A DNA stretch of 64,000 nucleotides from Streptomyces sp. NBC_01267 (GCF_036241575.1 NZ_CP108455.1:2742501-2806500), one strand, 5' to 3'; shown: positions 1 to 9,267, counted from the stretch's first letter. Program-made: numbers and translations. Notes: generated from the sequence alone by a model not told the origin.

Positions 1-2423
1 GTGTACGTGGCCGAGCCGTCGCCCTGCGCACCGAGGTAGTGGCCGTTCAGCCAGGTGAGGGCATCCCCGGCGGTGCCGGTCTTCACGGTGACCTTCACGG
101 TGCTGCCTGCCGCGGTCGGGGTGTAGTGGCCGCGGTACCAGGTGTCGCCCTCGTGGAAGCCGTACTCGTCGGTGTCCAGCACCACCCCGGATGCCGCGCC
201 GGGGCCGTGCGCGGGGTTGGCTGCGGTGGTCCGGTCGGCCTTCGTCCAGGCCGAGTCGTCGTGGTCCGGGGAGCGTTCGGGGTCGGAGTCGGCGACCCGC
301 CACGCGGCCAACTGCGGGAGTGCCACCGGCTTTCCGGGGCCCGGCAGGGTGGCGACCAGCGCGCCCGCCGCGTCGCGGCGCGTGGCCAGCGGGCGGTTGT
401 TCCAGGTGAGCACCTTCACACCGGTGGGCACGAAGACCCGCAGCGGACCGGATTCACCGGTGTCGCCGGTCAGCGCCAGCCGGCTTCCGGTGACACGGGC
501 GGTACGGGCCAGTTCCGGGCCGGTGAGCAGGACATCGCTCTGCCCGGCGTCGAGCTGCCAGATGCGGGCCACGCCGTCCCGGTCGGTGATGAGCAGGGTG
601 AGATCGCCGCTGCCGCCGCCGGTGATCCGGACCGTACGGGTCCCGGAGTGCGCGTAGTTGAGCCGCAGCTCCTTGCGGTCCGCGTCCCAGGTGGTGGTCA
701 CCGGGGAGCCGTCCAGGGTCGTGACCTTCGGCCTGGTGTCGTACCGCAGCACGGTCTCGCCCGCCTCGCCCTTCGTCCCGTCCAGGACGAGCAGGTCGCC
801 CCCGGCGGACAGGTGGGTGAGTATCTGCGAGGTGGAGTACACCAGGCGGTGCGGGCCGAAGGCGTAGTCGGCGACGAGGGTCTTGGCGTCCCGCCCGGCG
901 ATGGTGATCGTGGTGTCCTGCTGCTGCGGGACGCGCGGGTGGTCCGTGTCCAGCGCGAAGGTCACCTGGCTGGTGGAGGTGTCGTTGGAGTCGGGGTGGC
1001 GCAGCATGATCAGGCGCATGCCGCCGCCCGAGACGGAGGTGGTCCCGGCGTCCTCGGTGGACAGGCGCTGCCGGGCCTCGACGGGCCCGCCCCCGGTGAC
1101 CGTGACGGCGGGTGCTGCCACGGCCTGGGCGGAGGCGATGGGCGTCACGGCGCGCTGCAGGTAGCCGAACTCCTTCTGCACCGCCAGCTTGGGCGTGATC
1201 CGCCGGTTCTCGGATATCGCCGCACCGTAGTCGTAGGAGGTGAAGCCGGACCCGGGGTCGCCGGTCCAGCCCCAGTTGGTGCCGCCGTACTCCATGTAGT
1301 AACTGAACATGGTGACGCCGTTGGTGAGGTTGTTCACCGCGAACTGCCGGGTGAAGGCGGGGTCCACGAAATTCCCGCAGTCCTGGGTCTGGAAGTCACG
1401 GCCCCAGGCGGTGAACGCGCCGCCCTGCCCCTCGGCGATGAACACCGGGGTCTTCGGCGAGTAGCCCCGGACACGGGACTCGAAGTCCGGCAGGGTGCCA
1501 CGGCCGCCCGCGCAGTCGAAACCCAGCGGGTAGGTGTCGAAGGCGTAGAGGTCGAGCTGTGAGCCGCCCTTGCTGCCCGGGGTGTTCCAGCCGTGGCCGT
1601 TGCCCCAGTCGTTGTGGAACAGCGGCACCGTGATGCCGTCGGCCTTCACCGCCGTCTGCAGCTTCTCGATGTAGTCGGTGTGCTTGGACGAGTTGTCGAT
1701 CTGCTCGTTCTCCACCTGGTAGGCGAGGACGCTGCCGCCGCCGTCGGTGATCTGGTGCTTGGCGATGATGCGGTTGACGGCCTTCAGCCACTCCAGGTCG
1801 GCCGCCAGGTTCTGCGGGTCGGAGGTGCGCTGCTCCCCGGCGTAGGTCGTCATGTACGGGGGCAGGCCGCCCATGCTGACCTCGGCGTTGATGTACGGAC
1901 CCGGGCGGGCGATGACGTACAGCCCCTCCTCCTCGGCTGTCGTCAGGAGCCGGTCGACATCACGGACGCCGTGGAAGTCGTAGGAGCCGGGCTTGCTGGA
2001 GTGGTAGCCCCAGAAGAAGTACAGCGAGACGGCGTTGAAGCCGGACGCCCTCATCTTCTGCAGCACGTCGCGCCACTGGTCGGGGCTGGGCAGCCGCCAG
2101 TAGTGGAACTCGCCGGACCACACGGCCAGCCGACTGCCGTCGATCTTCAGCGACTTGGCGTCCCAGGTGACGGCGTGGGGCTTGCCGTCACGACCTGCGA
2201 ACAGCCGGCGGGCGGCGTCCGTCGCGGCGGTCGCTGTCGTCGCTCCCGTCGCACCCGTCGCGGCCGGGGACCGGTGTCCGGACGGTGCTGCGGCGGCGGG
2301 CAAGGCGCCGAGTACGGGGGTGGCGAGGGCCGCGGCGAGGCCGGTCAGGCCGCCGACGACCGTGCGCCGCGACGGGGAGCCGCCGGTTCGGCTTCTTCCA
2401 GGACCATCTGGGAAATGGCTCAT
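1..2423 (-). CDS. Secreted glycoside hydrolase family 35 beta-galactosidase (C-terminus beyond window)
   Basis: Translating the minus strand from ATG 2423 gives an open frame to the window edge. The N-terminus has a twin-arginine signal (SRRTVVGGL followed by an Ala/Leu-rich stretch), so the enzyme is probably exported folded by Tat. The catalytic domain starts near residue 65 (KSLKIDGSRLAVWSGEFHYWR). It carries the GH35 acid/base region YQVENEQ and the nucleophile region IAEGQGGAF, followed by the typical YYMEYGGTNWGWTGDPG block and then beta-rich C-terminal domains. The family releases terminal beta-galactose from oligosaccharides or glycans; the exact substrate is unknown. The gene has an unusually long upstream region holding tandem repeats and a DasR-like operator. 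The 3' end is missing. Confidence 0.93.
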   Translation of the reverse strand, partial: MSHFPDGPGRSRTGGSPSRRTVVGGLTGLAAALATPVLGALPAAAAPSGHRSPAATGATGATTATAATDAARRLFAGRDGKPHAVTWDAKSLKIDGSRLAVWSGEFHYWRLPSPDQWRDVLQKMRASGFNAVSLYFFWGYHSSKPGSYDFHGVRDVDRLLTTAEEEGLYVIARPGPYINAEVSMGGLPPYMTTYAGEQRTSDPQNLAADLEWLKAVNRIIAKHQITDGGGSVLAYQVENEQIDNSSKHTDYIEKLQTAVKADGITVPLFHNDWGNGHGWNTPGSKGGSQLDLYAFDTYPLGFDCAGGRGTLPDFESRVRGYSPKTPVFIAEGQGGAFTAWGRDFQTQDCGNFVDPAFTRQFAVNNLTNGVTMFSYYMEYGGTNWGWTGDPGSGFTSYDYGAAISENRRITPKLAVQKEFGYLQRAVTPIASAQAVAAPAVTVTGGGPVEARQRLSTEDAGTTSVSGGGMRLIMLRHPDSNDTSTSQVTFALDTDHPRVPQQQDTTITIAGRDAKTLVADYAFGPHRLVYSTSQILTHLSAGGDLLVLDGTKGEAGETVLRYDTRPKVTTLDGSPVTTTWDADRKELRLNYAHSGTRTVRITGGGSGDLTLLITDRDGVARIWQLDAGQSDVLLTGPELARTARVTGSRLALTGDTGESGPLRVFVPTGVKVLTWNNRPLATRRDAAGALVATLPGPGKPVALPQLAAWRVADSDPERSPDHDDSAWTKADRTTAANPAHGPGAASGVVLDTDEYGFHEGDTWYRGHYTPTAAGSTVKVTVKTGTAGDALTWLNGHYLGAQGDGSATY

Positions 2424-2457
2424 GACGCCCTTTCAGCTGATCGGTGGGAGGTGCGAG

Positions 2458-2629
2458 GTGTACGCGGTGCGGTGTGCTGTGCCGTGCGCGGTGTGCTGTG
2501 CGGCTTGCGCGGTGCAGATGTACGCGGTGCTGTGCTGTGCGGCTTGCGCGGTGCAGATGTACGCGGTGCTGTGCTGTGCGGCTTGCGCGGTGCAGGTGTA
2601 CGCGGTGCTGTGCGGCTTGCGCGGTGCAG
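2458..2629. repeat. Tandem 39-bp repeats in the beta-galactosidase leader
   Basis: Two near-perfect 39-bp units lie at 2518-2556 and 2557-2595, each beginning ATGTACGCGGTGCTGTGCTG. A shortened 34-bp unit follows at 2596-2629, and a diverged expanded unit precedes them at 2458-2517. They sit between the galactosidase start codon and its upstream operator. Open frames across them on both strands are only repeat-derived and are not called as genes. Confidence 0.9.
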
Positions 2630-2715
2630 GTGTGCGGTGCGCTCGTGTTCGCCGGGCGCTGTCCGTGGCGCGCTCACGGCCGGGGTGCGGGCCGAGCGGT
2701 TTTGAGTGGCTCACG

Positions 2716-2731
2716 AGTGGTCTAAACCAAT
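2716..2731. promoter_or_regulatory. DasR-responsive element (dre)-like operator
   Basis: The 16-mer AGTGGTCTAAACCAAT is nearly palindromic and differs at few positions from the Streptomyces dre consensus, roughly ASTGGTCTAGACCAST. It lies about 290 bp upstream of the beta-galactosidase start and about 210 bp upstream of the small membrane protein gene at 2944. DasR is the GntR-family repressor that responds to phosphorylated glucosamine. The motif match is seen; regulation is inferred. Confidence 0.65.
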
Positions 2732-2943
2732 TGCGTGCCTGGCAGCATCTCGCGCCACCTACCCGGGGTCAAGAGGTTGTGGGGGATTCTGTGCGGCAAG
2801 CACGGTGAACTCGTTGGATTGTGGTGTGATTTGTCGCCGATCCGCTCCCTCGCGCGCGAACGGAACACGAAGGAAACGCGGAAGAGAACGCGAAAGGAAG
2901 GGGGGTGGGGCGCACGAGAACCCGGCTGATTACTCTCGTACGC

Positions 2944-3243
2944 ATGCCAAAGATTCCCGCAGCAGCCGTAGCAGCCTCCGGTCTCGTAGGCGGTTTCGCC
3001 GTCGCCCGGTGGACAAGGAAGCGCCCGCTCGGCGGTGTCGCGCTCGCCGCAGCCGGGGCGGTCGCCGCCCGGCAGTGGCAGCAGGAGGCCGGTACCGGCA
3101 AGGCCGCCGCGCTGACCGGTGTCTATCTCGCCGCGTTCGGCGGGTCCCACCCGCTCGCCAAGAAGATCGGCGCCTGGCCCGCCGTGTTCTCCGTCGCCGG
3201 AGTGGTGGCCGTCGCCTCCACCGTGGTGGCCCGGCGGGCCTGA
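2944..3243 (+). CDS. Small conserved membrane protein, unknown function
   Basis: A 99-residue, Ala/Val/Gly-rich protein with two or three likely membrane segments (AAAVAASGLVGGFAVA near the N-terminus, a middle stretch around TGVYLAAFGG, and VFSVAGVVAVASTVVA at the C-terminus) separated by basic and polar loops. I recognise no catalytic motif. ATG 2944 has no good ribosome binding site but is preceded by TACTCT about 10 bases upstream, so a leaderless transcript is possible. GTG 2905 is an in-frame alternative that adds 13 residues. Confidence 0.7.
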   Translation: MPKIPAAAVAASGLVGGFAVARWTRKRPLGGVALAAAGAVAARQWQQEAGTGKAAALTGVYLAAFGGSHPLAKKIGAWPAVFSVAGVVAVASTVVARRA

Positions 3244-3321
3244 GCGGCCGCCGGGTGACCGTTGGGACCCCAGCACCCGGGCCACCCCGGGACACCGGTC
3301 ACGCCCCTCGATACGCCCGGA

Positions 3322-4740
3322 TCACGCTCCGAGCGCCCGGGACACCGAGTAGATCACCAGGCCCGCGAGCGCGCCGACCACCGTGCCGTTGATCCGGATG
3401 AACTGCAGGTCACGGCCGATGTGCGCCTCGATCTTGCGGGAGGTCTGCTCGCCGTCCCAGCCCGCCACCGTGTCCGAGATCAGCGAGGTGATCTCGGAGC
3501 GGTAGGTCGTCACGACGTACACCGCGGCGTCCTCCAGCCACCCCTCCAGCTTCCGCTGGAGCCTGGTGTCGGTGGCCAGCCGATTGCCGAGGGACAGCAG
3601 CGAGGCACGGGCCCTGAGGCGGAGTTCGCTCTGCTCGTCCTCCGCCGCGGAGATGATCATGGTGCGTACGGACGCCCATGCCGAGGCGATCACGTCCTGC
3701 ACCTCGGAGCGGCCCACCAGGTCGGACTTGAGCCGTTCCACCTTCGCCCGGACCTCGGTGTCCGACTGGAGGTCGGAAGCGAAGTCCGCCAGGAAGCGGT
3801 CGAGGGCGCCGCGCGCCGGGTGGGCGGGCATGTCGCGCATCTCGGTGAGGAACCGGAGCAGTTCCTTGTAGACGCGGTCACCGATCCGCTTGTCGACGAA
3901 CCTCGGTGTCCACCCCGGCGCCCCGCCCTGGACGGCGTCCATCACCGAGTCCGAGTGGAGGACGAGCCAGTCGTGCGCGCGGGCGCACACCAGGTCGACC
4001 ACGCGCCGGTGGCCGCCGTCGGCGACGACCCGCTCCAGCATCTTGCCGATGCCGGGGGCGACCTCCACGGCGTTCGCCCGGCGGGTGATCGCCTCACCGA
4101 CGACCGCCTGGACGTCCGAGTCACGCAGCACGGTCAGGGCCCCGCGCAGCGCCGTCGACAGCTCCGCGGTCACCCGGTCGGCGTGTTCGGGCTCCGCGAG
4201 CCAGGATCCGAGCCGTCCGCCGATGCCCACGGCGCGCAGTCTGGCCCGTACGACGTCCTCCGACAGAAAATTCTCGCCGACGAAGGAACCAAGTGACTCG
4301 CCCAACTGGTCTTTCTTGTTGGGGATGATCGCGGTATGAGGAATGGGGAGGCCAAGTGGCCGGCGGAACAGTGCCGTCACGGCGAACCAGTCGGCCAGCG
4401 CGCCCACCATGCCGGCCTCGGCGGCGGCCACCACATAGCCCGCCCAGGACCCCGACCCGGTGTGCTCGGCCCAGGTGGCGAGTACGAAAATGAGGGCGAC
4501 CAGCAGGAGAAGTCCGGTGGCGGTCGCCTTCATCCGGCGGACACCACGGCGCTTCTCCTCGTCGGCCGCGCTGGGGGCGACGGAGCCCAGCGGAGCAGTG
4601 CCCGGGACGCCACCCGCCCCGGCTGCGCCACCGGCCCCGCTGCCAGCTTTACTGTCGGGTTCTCCGTCAGCTTTCCTGTCGGTACGTTCCATCAGTTCCG
4701 CCTGCTCCGCCCGTTCCGCCCGTTCACGCACCTGCAACAC
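3322..4740 (-). CDS. DUF445 family membrane protein
   Basis: A 472-residue protein. After a charged, Ala/Gly-rich N-terminus of about 70 residues there is a membrane segment (ATGLLLLVALIFVLATW), then the family signature GMVGALADWFAVTALFRRPLGLPIPHTAIIPNKK, a long helical region, and a C-terminal membrane segment (VVGALAGLVIYSVSRAL). This matches DUF445 (YheB/YjiN-type) proteins of unknown function. The start is uncertain: GTG 4740 abuts a GACAAT -10-like box and could be leaderless, while ATG 4692 has a weak GGCGGA upstream. It is divergent from the SGNH hydrolase gene. Confidence 0.85.
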   Translation of the reverse strand: MLQVRERAERAEQAELMERTDRKADGEPDSKAGSGAGGAAGAGGVPGTAPLGSVAPSAADEEKRRGVRRMKATATGLLLLVALIFVLATWAEHTGSGSWAGYVVAAAEAGMVGALADWFAVTALFRRPLGLPIPHTAIIPNKKDQLGESLGSFVGENFLSEDVVRARLRAVGIGGRLGSWLAEPEHADRVTAELSTALRGALTVLRDSDVQAVVGEAITRRANAVEVAPGIGKMLERVVADGGHRRVVDLVCARAHDWLVLHSDSVMDAVQGGAPGWTPRFVDKRIGDRVYKELLRFLTEMRDMPAHPARGALDRFLADFASDLQSDTEVRAKVERLKSDLVGRSEVQDVIASAWASVRTMIISAAEDEQSELRLRARASLLSLGNRLATDTRLQRKLEGWLEDAAVYVVTTYRSEITSLISDTVAGWDGEQTSRKIEAHIGRDLQFIRINGTVVGALAGLVIYSVSRALGA

Positions 4741-4811
4741 CCCCGTACGTATTGTCCCTGCCTGAGCTACTCCTGGGACGCACGTCGAGTTCCCGAGGAG
4801 AACGACCGCTC

Positions 4812-6029
4812 ATGACCAGGCGCCATGGTTACGTCCTGCTTGCCGCACTCGCGGCCGTGGTGACGTTCGTCTCGGTGGGCATCTACGCCATGGTGAGGCC
4901 ACCGGCCACCACCGTCTCGTCCGGGACCCCCTCGCGCGTGTCCTCCGGGGTGCCCGCGTCCGGCACCTGGACGGGCACCTGGTCGGCGTCACCCGTCGGC
5001 CCCGAGCCCGGTACGCCGAACGGTCTTCCCGGAACCACCGTCCGTAACGTCGTGCACACCAGCATCGGTGGCTCCCTGGCCCGCATCACCCTCTCCAACC
5101 TCTTCGGCACCCGGCCGCTGAAGATCACCGAGTCGACCGTGGCGGCCGACAACATCGTGCGGGCGGTGACCTTCGACGGACATACGTTCGTCACGATCCC
5201 GGCCGGTGGCCAGATCGTCAGCGACGCGGTCCGCATCCGGGTCCCGGCCGACGCCGACGTGACGGTCTCCGTCTTCTCGCCCTCGCCGAGCGGCCCGGTC
5301 ACCTACCACCCGCACGCCCGGCAGATCTCGTACCTCTCCGGAGGCGGGCGCACCGTGGAGACGCCCTACTGGCGCTACCTCACCGCCGTCGACGTCCTCA
5401 CCCATGAGGCGCGCGGTTCGGTCGTCGTCTTCGGCGACTCGATCACCGACGGCATCACGTCCACGACCGGTGCCGACCACCGCTGGACCGACGTACTCGC
5501 CCAACGGCTGGGCAGCCACTACGGCGTGCTCAACGAAGGCATCAGCGGCAACCGGGTCCTGCTGGACGGCCAGGGGCAGAGCGGTCTGCGGCGCTTCGAC
5601 CGCGACGCGCTCGCGCGCTCCGGCGCCCGGACCGTGGTCATCGACCTCGGGGTGAACGACATCCTGCGCAGGCCGAACCAGCTCGACGCCCGGCAGATCA
5701 CCGACGGACTGCGCAGGCTGGCCCAGGAGGCGCGGGCGCGCGGACTGCACGTGGTCGGCTCGACGCTGATGCCGTTCACCGGCCACCGAGGAGCGAGCCC
5801 GCAGCTGGAGGCCGTACGCCAGCAGGTCAACGCGACGATCCGGTCGGGCGGTGTGTACGACGCGGTCGTCGACTTCGACCGGGCGCTGCGCGACCCGTAC
5901 GCGCCGACCCGGCTGCTGCCCGCGTACGACTCCGGCGACCATCTGCACCCGAACGACGCGGGCTACCGGAAGATGGCGATGACGCTCGACCTGGACGCGC
6001 TGAGCGAGTCCGTCCCGGCGCGCGCCTGA
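4812..6029 (+). CDS. Secreted SGNH/GDSL-family hydrolase
   Basis: A 405-residue protein with an N-terminal signal or anchor (YVLLAALAAVVTFVSVGIYAM) and a beta-rich domain over about residues 50-190. The SGNH domain follows: block I VVVFGDSITDGI (nucleophile Ser), block II GISGNRVL, block III LGVNDI and block V DHLHPND (catalytic Asp and His). The family comprises extracellular esterases, lipases and carbohydrate deacetylases; the substrate cannot be told here. ATG 4812 is chosen because GAGGAGA lies 11 bases upstream. A strong hairpin follows the stop codon. Confidence 0.9.
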   Translation: MTRRHGYVLLAALAAVVTFVSVGIYAMVRPPATTVSSGTPSRVSSGVPASGTWTGTWSASPVGPEPGTPNGLPGTTVRNVVHTSIGGSLARITLSNLFGTRPLKITESTVAADNIVRAVTFDGHTFVTIPAGGQIVSDAVRIRVPADADVTVSVFSPSPSGPVTYHPHARQISYLSGGGRTVETPYWRYLTAVDVLTHEARGSVVVFGDSITDGITSTTGADHRWTDVLAQRLGSHYGVLNEGISGNRVLLDGQGQSGLRRFDRDALARSGARTVVIDLGVNDILRRPNQLDARQITDGLRRLAQEARARGLHVVGSTLMPFTGHRGASPQLEAVRQQVNATIRSGGVYDAVVDFDRALRDPYAPTRLLPAYDSGDHLHPNDAGYRKMAMTLDLDALSESVPARA

Positions 6030-6060
6030 CCGGTCGACGCGCGGCGCGTCCGGACGGGAC

Positions 6061-6099
6061 CGGCCCCGTACCTGCCCGTGGTGGGCGGGTACGGGGCCG
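6061..6099 (+). terminator. Hairpin terminator after the SGNH hydrolase gene
   Basis: The 17-bp arms 6061-6077 and 6083-6099 pair with one mismatch around a 5-base loop. There is no U-tract, as is common in Streptomyces. It lies between convergent genes and may serve both. Confidence 0.75.
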
Positions 6100-6106
6100 A
6101 TCCGTT

Positions 6107-6236
6107 CAACGGGCAACGGGCAACGGGCAACGGACCGTGGGCAACGGACCATGGGCTGTGGGCCACGGGCTGTTGCTGCGGACCACAGGCTGCGGACCAC
6201 GGGCAACGGACCACGGGCTGTGGACCACGGGCCGCA
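6107..6236. repeat. Degenerate GGGCAAC / GGACCACGGGCTGT short repeats
   Basis: The stretch is built of four CAACGGG(C) units followed by several imperfect copies of a unit like GGACCACGGGCTGTGG. It fills the gap between two convergent genes. I see no gene in it. Confidence 0.8.
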
Positions 6237-6245
6237 GGCGCCGGG

Positions 6246-8576
6246 TCAGTTCCCGGTGGTCCTCCGGCGCCGCCACCAGACGAGGGCCGCCCCTGCGGCA
6301 AGGAGCGCCGCCGCGATACCCGTGAGGGTGAGGACCTGGGTGCCAGTGGCGGCCAGCCCGCCACCGCCGTCCTGCTTGCCCGGCGGGGTGGACGGCGCCT
6401 GGCCGCCGGGCGGTGTGCTGTGTCCCGGCCCCGGGGTGTGGCTCGCCGGGGCGGACGGCTGTCCGGTGGGCTTGCCGGTGGGGGTGGGGGTCGGTGTCGG
6501 GCTCTGACCGCCGCCGGACGGGAGCTTGCCGTCCGTGTTGCCGCCGAGGAGCAGCTCGTGATCGTTGTCGGCGTCGTCGGTCATGGCCTGGACGGAGGTC
6601 TGCGTGGAGCGCTGGAGGTGCGGGTGCTGGGCCTTGAACTCCACGTCACTGATGTTGCGCTTGGGGCTCTTGGAGAAGTCGACGCCGCCCATGACGCAGA
6701 TCTTCTGCTGTCCGGCCATCTCGCACGGGTAGCTGTAGTCGCCCTTGGTGAACGACTTCACGTACTCGTCCCAGGTCTTCCGGGGCGTCCAGGAGGCGTT
6801 CTTGCCGCGCACCGGCCACCGGTGCACATCGTTGCTGTTGATCATCGCGTGGTAGTCGCTGGGCGCCTTGGCGTCCTGCTGGCGCACGTACTCGGCGGCC
6901 ACCCGGGAACGGTAGACGCGGCGCAGGTCCGCGTACTGCGGCGCGGTGTTCACCTTGTGCTCGACGTCGGGGATGATGATCTGGTTGACCAGCCGCTGGG
7001 AGGTCTTGCGCTGGGCGGCGGTCAGGTCGCACGGGCCGTTCGGACTCGGCGTCTTCACGTCGGAGGCCACGGAGTTGACCTTCAGCGGCGCGTCGAGGAT
7101 GTAGATGCCGGTGTCGTGGACACGGACCTTCGCGGGCTCGGGCACGATCCAGTTGCGGACCACCGTGCCGCACGAGAGCCCGGCGGCCTTCATGGCGTCC
7201 CAGTACTGCTTACCCAGACCCTTCCGGGGGTCCATGTCCCTGGCGTAGTCGTGCTTCATCTCCAGGTCGGCCTGGAGCAGCACCCGTCCGGCGTCGGTCT
7301 TCCCGAACGTCTTGTCCATGATCTTGTCGGGCTGATCCGGGTTGAGGTTGACCCAGAACTTGTCCGGCGTGAGGGCGAGCCAGGTGAAGTAGGCGTCGGA
7401 GATGAGCTGGGCCTTCTCCTTGCCGCCCCACCCCGCGTCCTCGTTCGGTGCCTTGTCCGCCGAGAAGGAGTAGTCGACGCCCTTGCCCTTGACGGGCTTG
7501 CCGACGTAGCTCAGCTGCAGGGTGGAGAAGTCCACCCCACCGGGTCCGCGCACGCGCATCCCGCTGGGGTCGTTGCGGCGGACGGCCTCGACCTGCTTCC
7601 GCATGGTTTCTGGGGTGGGCGCGGAACCGTTGACGATGTCGGTCGCGCCACCGCGTGCCGTGGAGCCCGTGGGCGCGAGGTAGGGGGAACTGGCGGAGTA
7701 CTTACCCGGCTTGAACGTCGCGCGCGGCGTCGAGTTGTGCTCGTACGTCGTCACCCGGGGCTTGCCGTCCGGACCATTGCCGAACTGGGCGGCGAGATTG
7801 CGGTAGAAGGTCTTCGTCTCGTCGGTCTGCGACTGGCCGAAGACACCGCGCAGCCGGTAGTCCTTGTACTTCGGGTCGCTCAGGACCGCACGGTCCTTCG
7901 GCCCCTGATCGCCGGCGTAGTTGGGGCCGGACTTGATCTCGACGAGTTCCTTCGTCCTGCGGTTGACCGCGTCGTAGATCCGGTAGCGCTTCTCCCCTGT
8001 CTTGGCGTCGGTGTACTCGACCGGCTCCTGGCAGATCCAGTCCGGGCCGACCAGGCCGAGGTCCTTGACCGCCTTGCGCTCGAAGGCCTTGCCGCGCGGG
8101 TTGCGGCCGGCCATGTCGATGTACGAGTCGTCGAGCCAGCCCTTGAACGAGCCGTACTCGTTCGCCCCGTTCTGGCCTTCGAGGTAGCGGCTGTACGAGG
8201 CGAACACCTTGCGGGGGTCGCCCTCCTTCCACTTCTTGGGGTCGGTCCCGGCCTCCCGGAGGATCTTCTGCTGCTCGGCCTGGTCGTCGGGCAGCGTGAC
8301 ACCGTCCATGGCGTTGCGCTGGTTGGTGTAGTCGTACTCGTCCCAGTCGCTCTTGGGACGGCTGCCGTTCTGCCCCCAGGAAGGGCTGGACACCGGGGTG
8401 CCGGACAGATCGTAGAGTTCCTCGCACGGCACGCCCGGCTTCGGCACCGACGCGGCTCCCGCGAGGTGCAGGCCGGGCAGTCCGGTGAGCGTCAGGGCAC
8501 CGGCGCACGCGAGGGCGACGGCGAGGCGCTTCCCCGCAAGGGAGCGCCGATGGGGTGATATCGGGTGGATCATCAT
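6246..8576 (-). CDS. LAXTG cell-wall-anchored protein with nuclease-like central region
   Basis: A 776-residue protein. It has a signal peptide (LAVALACAGALTLTGLPGLHLAGAA, about residues 18-42), a large extracellular part, a Pro/Thr-rich spacer, then LAATG at about 741, a membrane helix and RRRR at the C-terminus. LAXTG is the sorting signal used by Streptomyces class E sortases. Near residues 163-215 the pattern FERKAVKDLGL, IYDAVNRRTKELVEIK places D202 and E213-x-K215 as in PD-(D/E)XK restriction-like nuclease folds. That functional reading is inference. ATG 8576 and 8573 are adjacent and share the ribosome binding site GGGAGA. Confidence 0.82.
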   Translation of the reverse strand: MMIHPISPHRRSLAGKRLAVALACAGALTLTGLPGLHLAGAASVPKPGVPCEELYDLSGTPVSSPSWGQNGSRPKSDWDEYDYTNQRNAMDGVTLPDDQAEQQKILREAGTDPKKWKEGDPRKVFASYSRYLEGQNGANEYGSFKGWLDDSYIDMAGRNPRGKAFERKAVKDLGLVGPDWICQEPVEYTDAKTGEKRYRIYDAVNRRTKELVEIKSGPNYAGDQGPKDRAVLSDPKYKDYRLRGVFGQSQTDETKTFYRNLAAQFGNGPDGKPRVTTYEHNSTPRATFKPGKYSASSPYLAPTGSTARGGATDIVNGSAPTPETMRKQVEAVRRNDPSGMRVRGPGGVDFSTLQLSYVGKPVKGKGVDYSFSADKAPNEDAGWGGKEKAQLISDAYFTWLALTPDKFWVNLNPDQPDKIMDKTFGKTDAGRVLLQADLEMKHDYARDMDPRKGLGKQYWDAMKAAGLSCGTVVRNWIVPEPAKVRVHDTGIYILDAPLKVNSVASDVKTPSPNGPCDLTAAQRKTSQRLVNQIIIPDVEHKVNTAPQYADLRRVYRSRVAAEYVRQQDAKAPSDYHAMINSNDVHRWPVRGKNASWTPRKTWDEYVKSFTKGDYSYPCEMAGQQKICVMGGVDFSKSPKRNISDVEFKAQHPHLQRSTQTSVQAMTDDADNDHELLLGGNTDGKLPSGGGQSPTPTPTPTGKPTGQPSAPASHTPGPGHSTPPGGQAPSTPPGKQDGGGGLAATGTQVLTLTGIAAALLAAGAALVWWRRRRTTGN

Positions 8577-8769
8577 TCTCCCGGGGCCCAGTCGGCGTTG
8601 GGTCCGGTGTGGCGCCAAGGGCCCCCGCACTGATCGGCGCCACACAAGCAATCCACAGACTAGGTGCCGAACTCGCCTGTGTCGCAAGGCAATTGCGGCG
8701 TGGCGCGTCCCGCCATCGGCTCTCCACGGGATCCTTACACGTGTGGGCCCGGCCGTAGGATCTCGGAGC

Positions 8770-9267
8770 ATGGACACGATCGACAGCCCCGAGTGGTCCG
8801 ACAACCCGCGCCTGAACGGCTGGCTGGCGGAGCAGCGGTCGGCGTTCCCGGCCTGGCGCGAACAGGCCCCGGGCGCCTGGGACTTCACACCTGCTTCCGT
8901 CGACCGGCTGGAGGAGCTGGTCCGGGGCGCGTTCTCCTCGTACGAGGAGGCGGACGCGGCCTCCGACGGGCCACTGCTACAGGTGGCCGCCTGGTACCTG
9001 GGCGAGGTGCAGGTACGCGGCCACGGGGCCGAGTGGCGGTGCGCCCCTGCACCCGGTCCCGGCCGCTTCGCCAGGATCCGCCCGCTGGTCACCCTGTCCA
9101 AGGAGCGGCTGGACGAGGACGAGCGGGCCGAGCTGCGGAAGCTGGAGGAGCTGTACGAATCCGACTGGCCGCTCTGCAACCCGCTCGACGAGCTGCTCGC
9201 CCTGTTCCTCCGGGGTCCGGACAACCACCTGCGGGACGTACTGGATCAGTACGCGGGCGGGTCCTGA
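8770..9267 (+). CDS. Conserved hypothetical protein, 165 aa
   Basis: An acidic soluble protein rich in Trp, Glu and Leu, with a core AAWYLGEVQVRGHGAEWRC and a helical C-terminal half (PLVTLSKERLDEDERAEL). It has no signal peptide, membrane segment or recognised catalytic motif. It starts at ATG 8770, divergently from the wall-anchored nuclease-like gene. An immunity-type role would fit the position, but nothing in the sequence proves it. Confidence 0.7.
   Translation: MDTIDSPEWSDNPRLNGWLAEQRSAFPAWREQAPGAWDFTPASVDRLEELVRGAFSSYEEADAASDGPLLQVAAWYLGEVQVRGHGAEWRCAPAPGPGRFARIRPLVTLSKERLDEDERAELRKLEELYESDWPLCNPLDELLALFLRGPDNHLRDVLDQYAGGS

Noticed and set aside
39..1562. Long plus-strand open frame of about 500 codons
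   Set aside because: It is antisense to the GH35 galactosidase, has a Gly/Val/Arg-rich composition typical of high-GC shadow frames, and contains no recognisable domain.
2458..2629. Tandem repeats as a possible CRISPR array
   Set aside because: Units are contiguous with no variable spacers and no cas genes lie nearby.
2420..2725. Several short Cys/Ala- or Thr/Pro-rich open frames over the 39-bp repeats
   Set aside because: They arise only because 39 is a multiple of three, so every frame of the repeat stays open. No ribosome binding site or conserved sequence is visible.
6078..8558. 826-codon plus-strand open frame
   Set aside because: Antisense to the LAXTG protein, which has a signal peptide, sorting motif and ribosome binding site. 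The plus frame has none and includes the short repeats.
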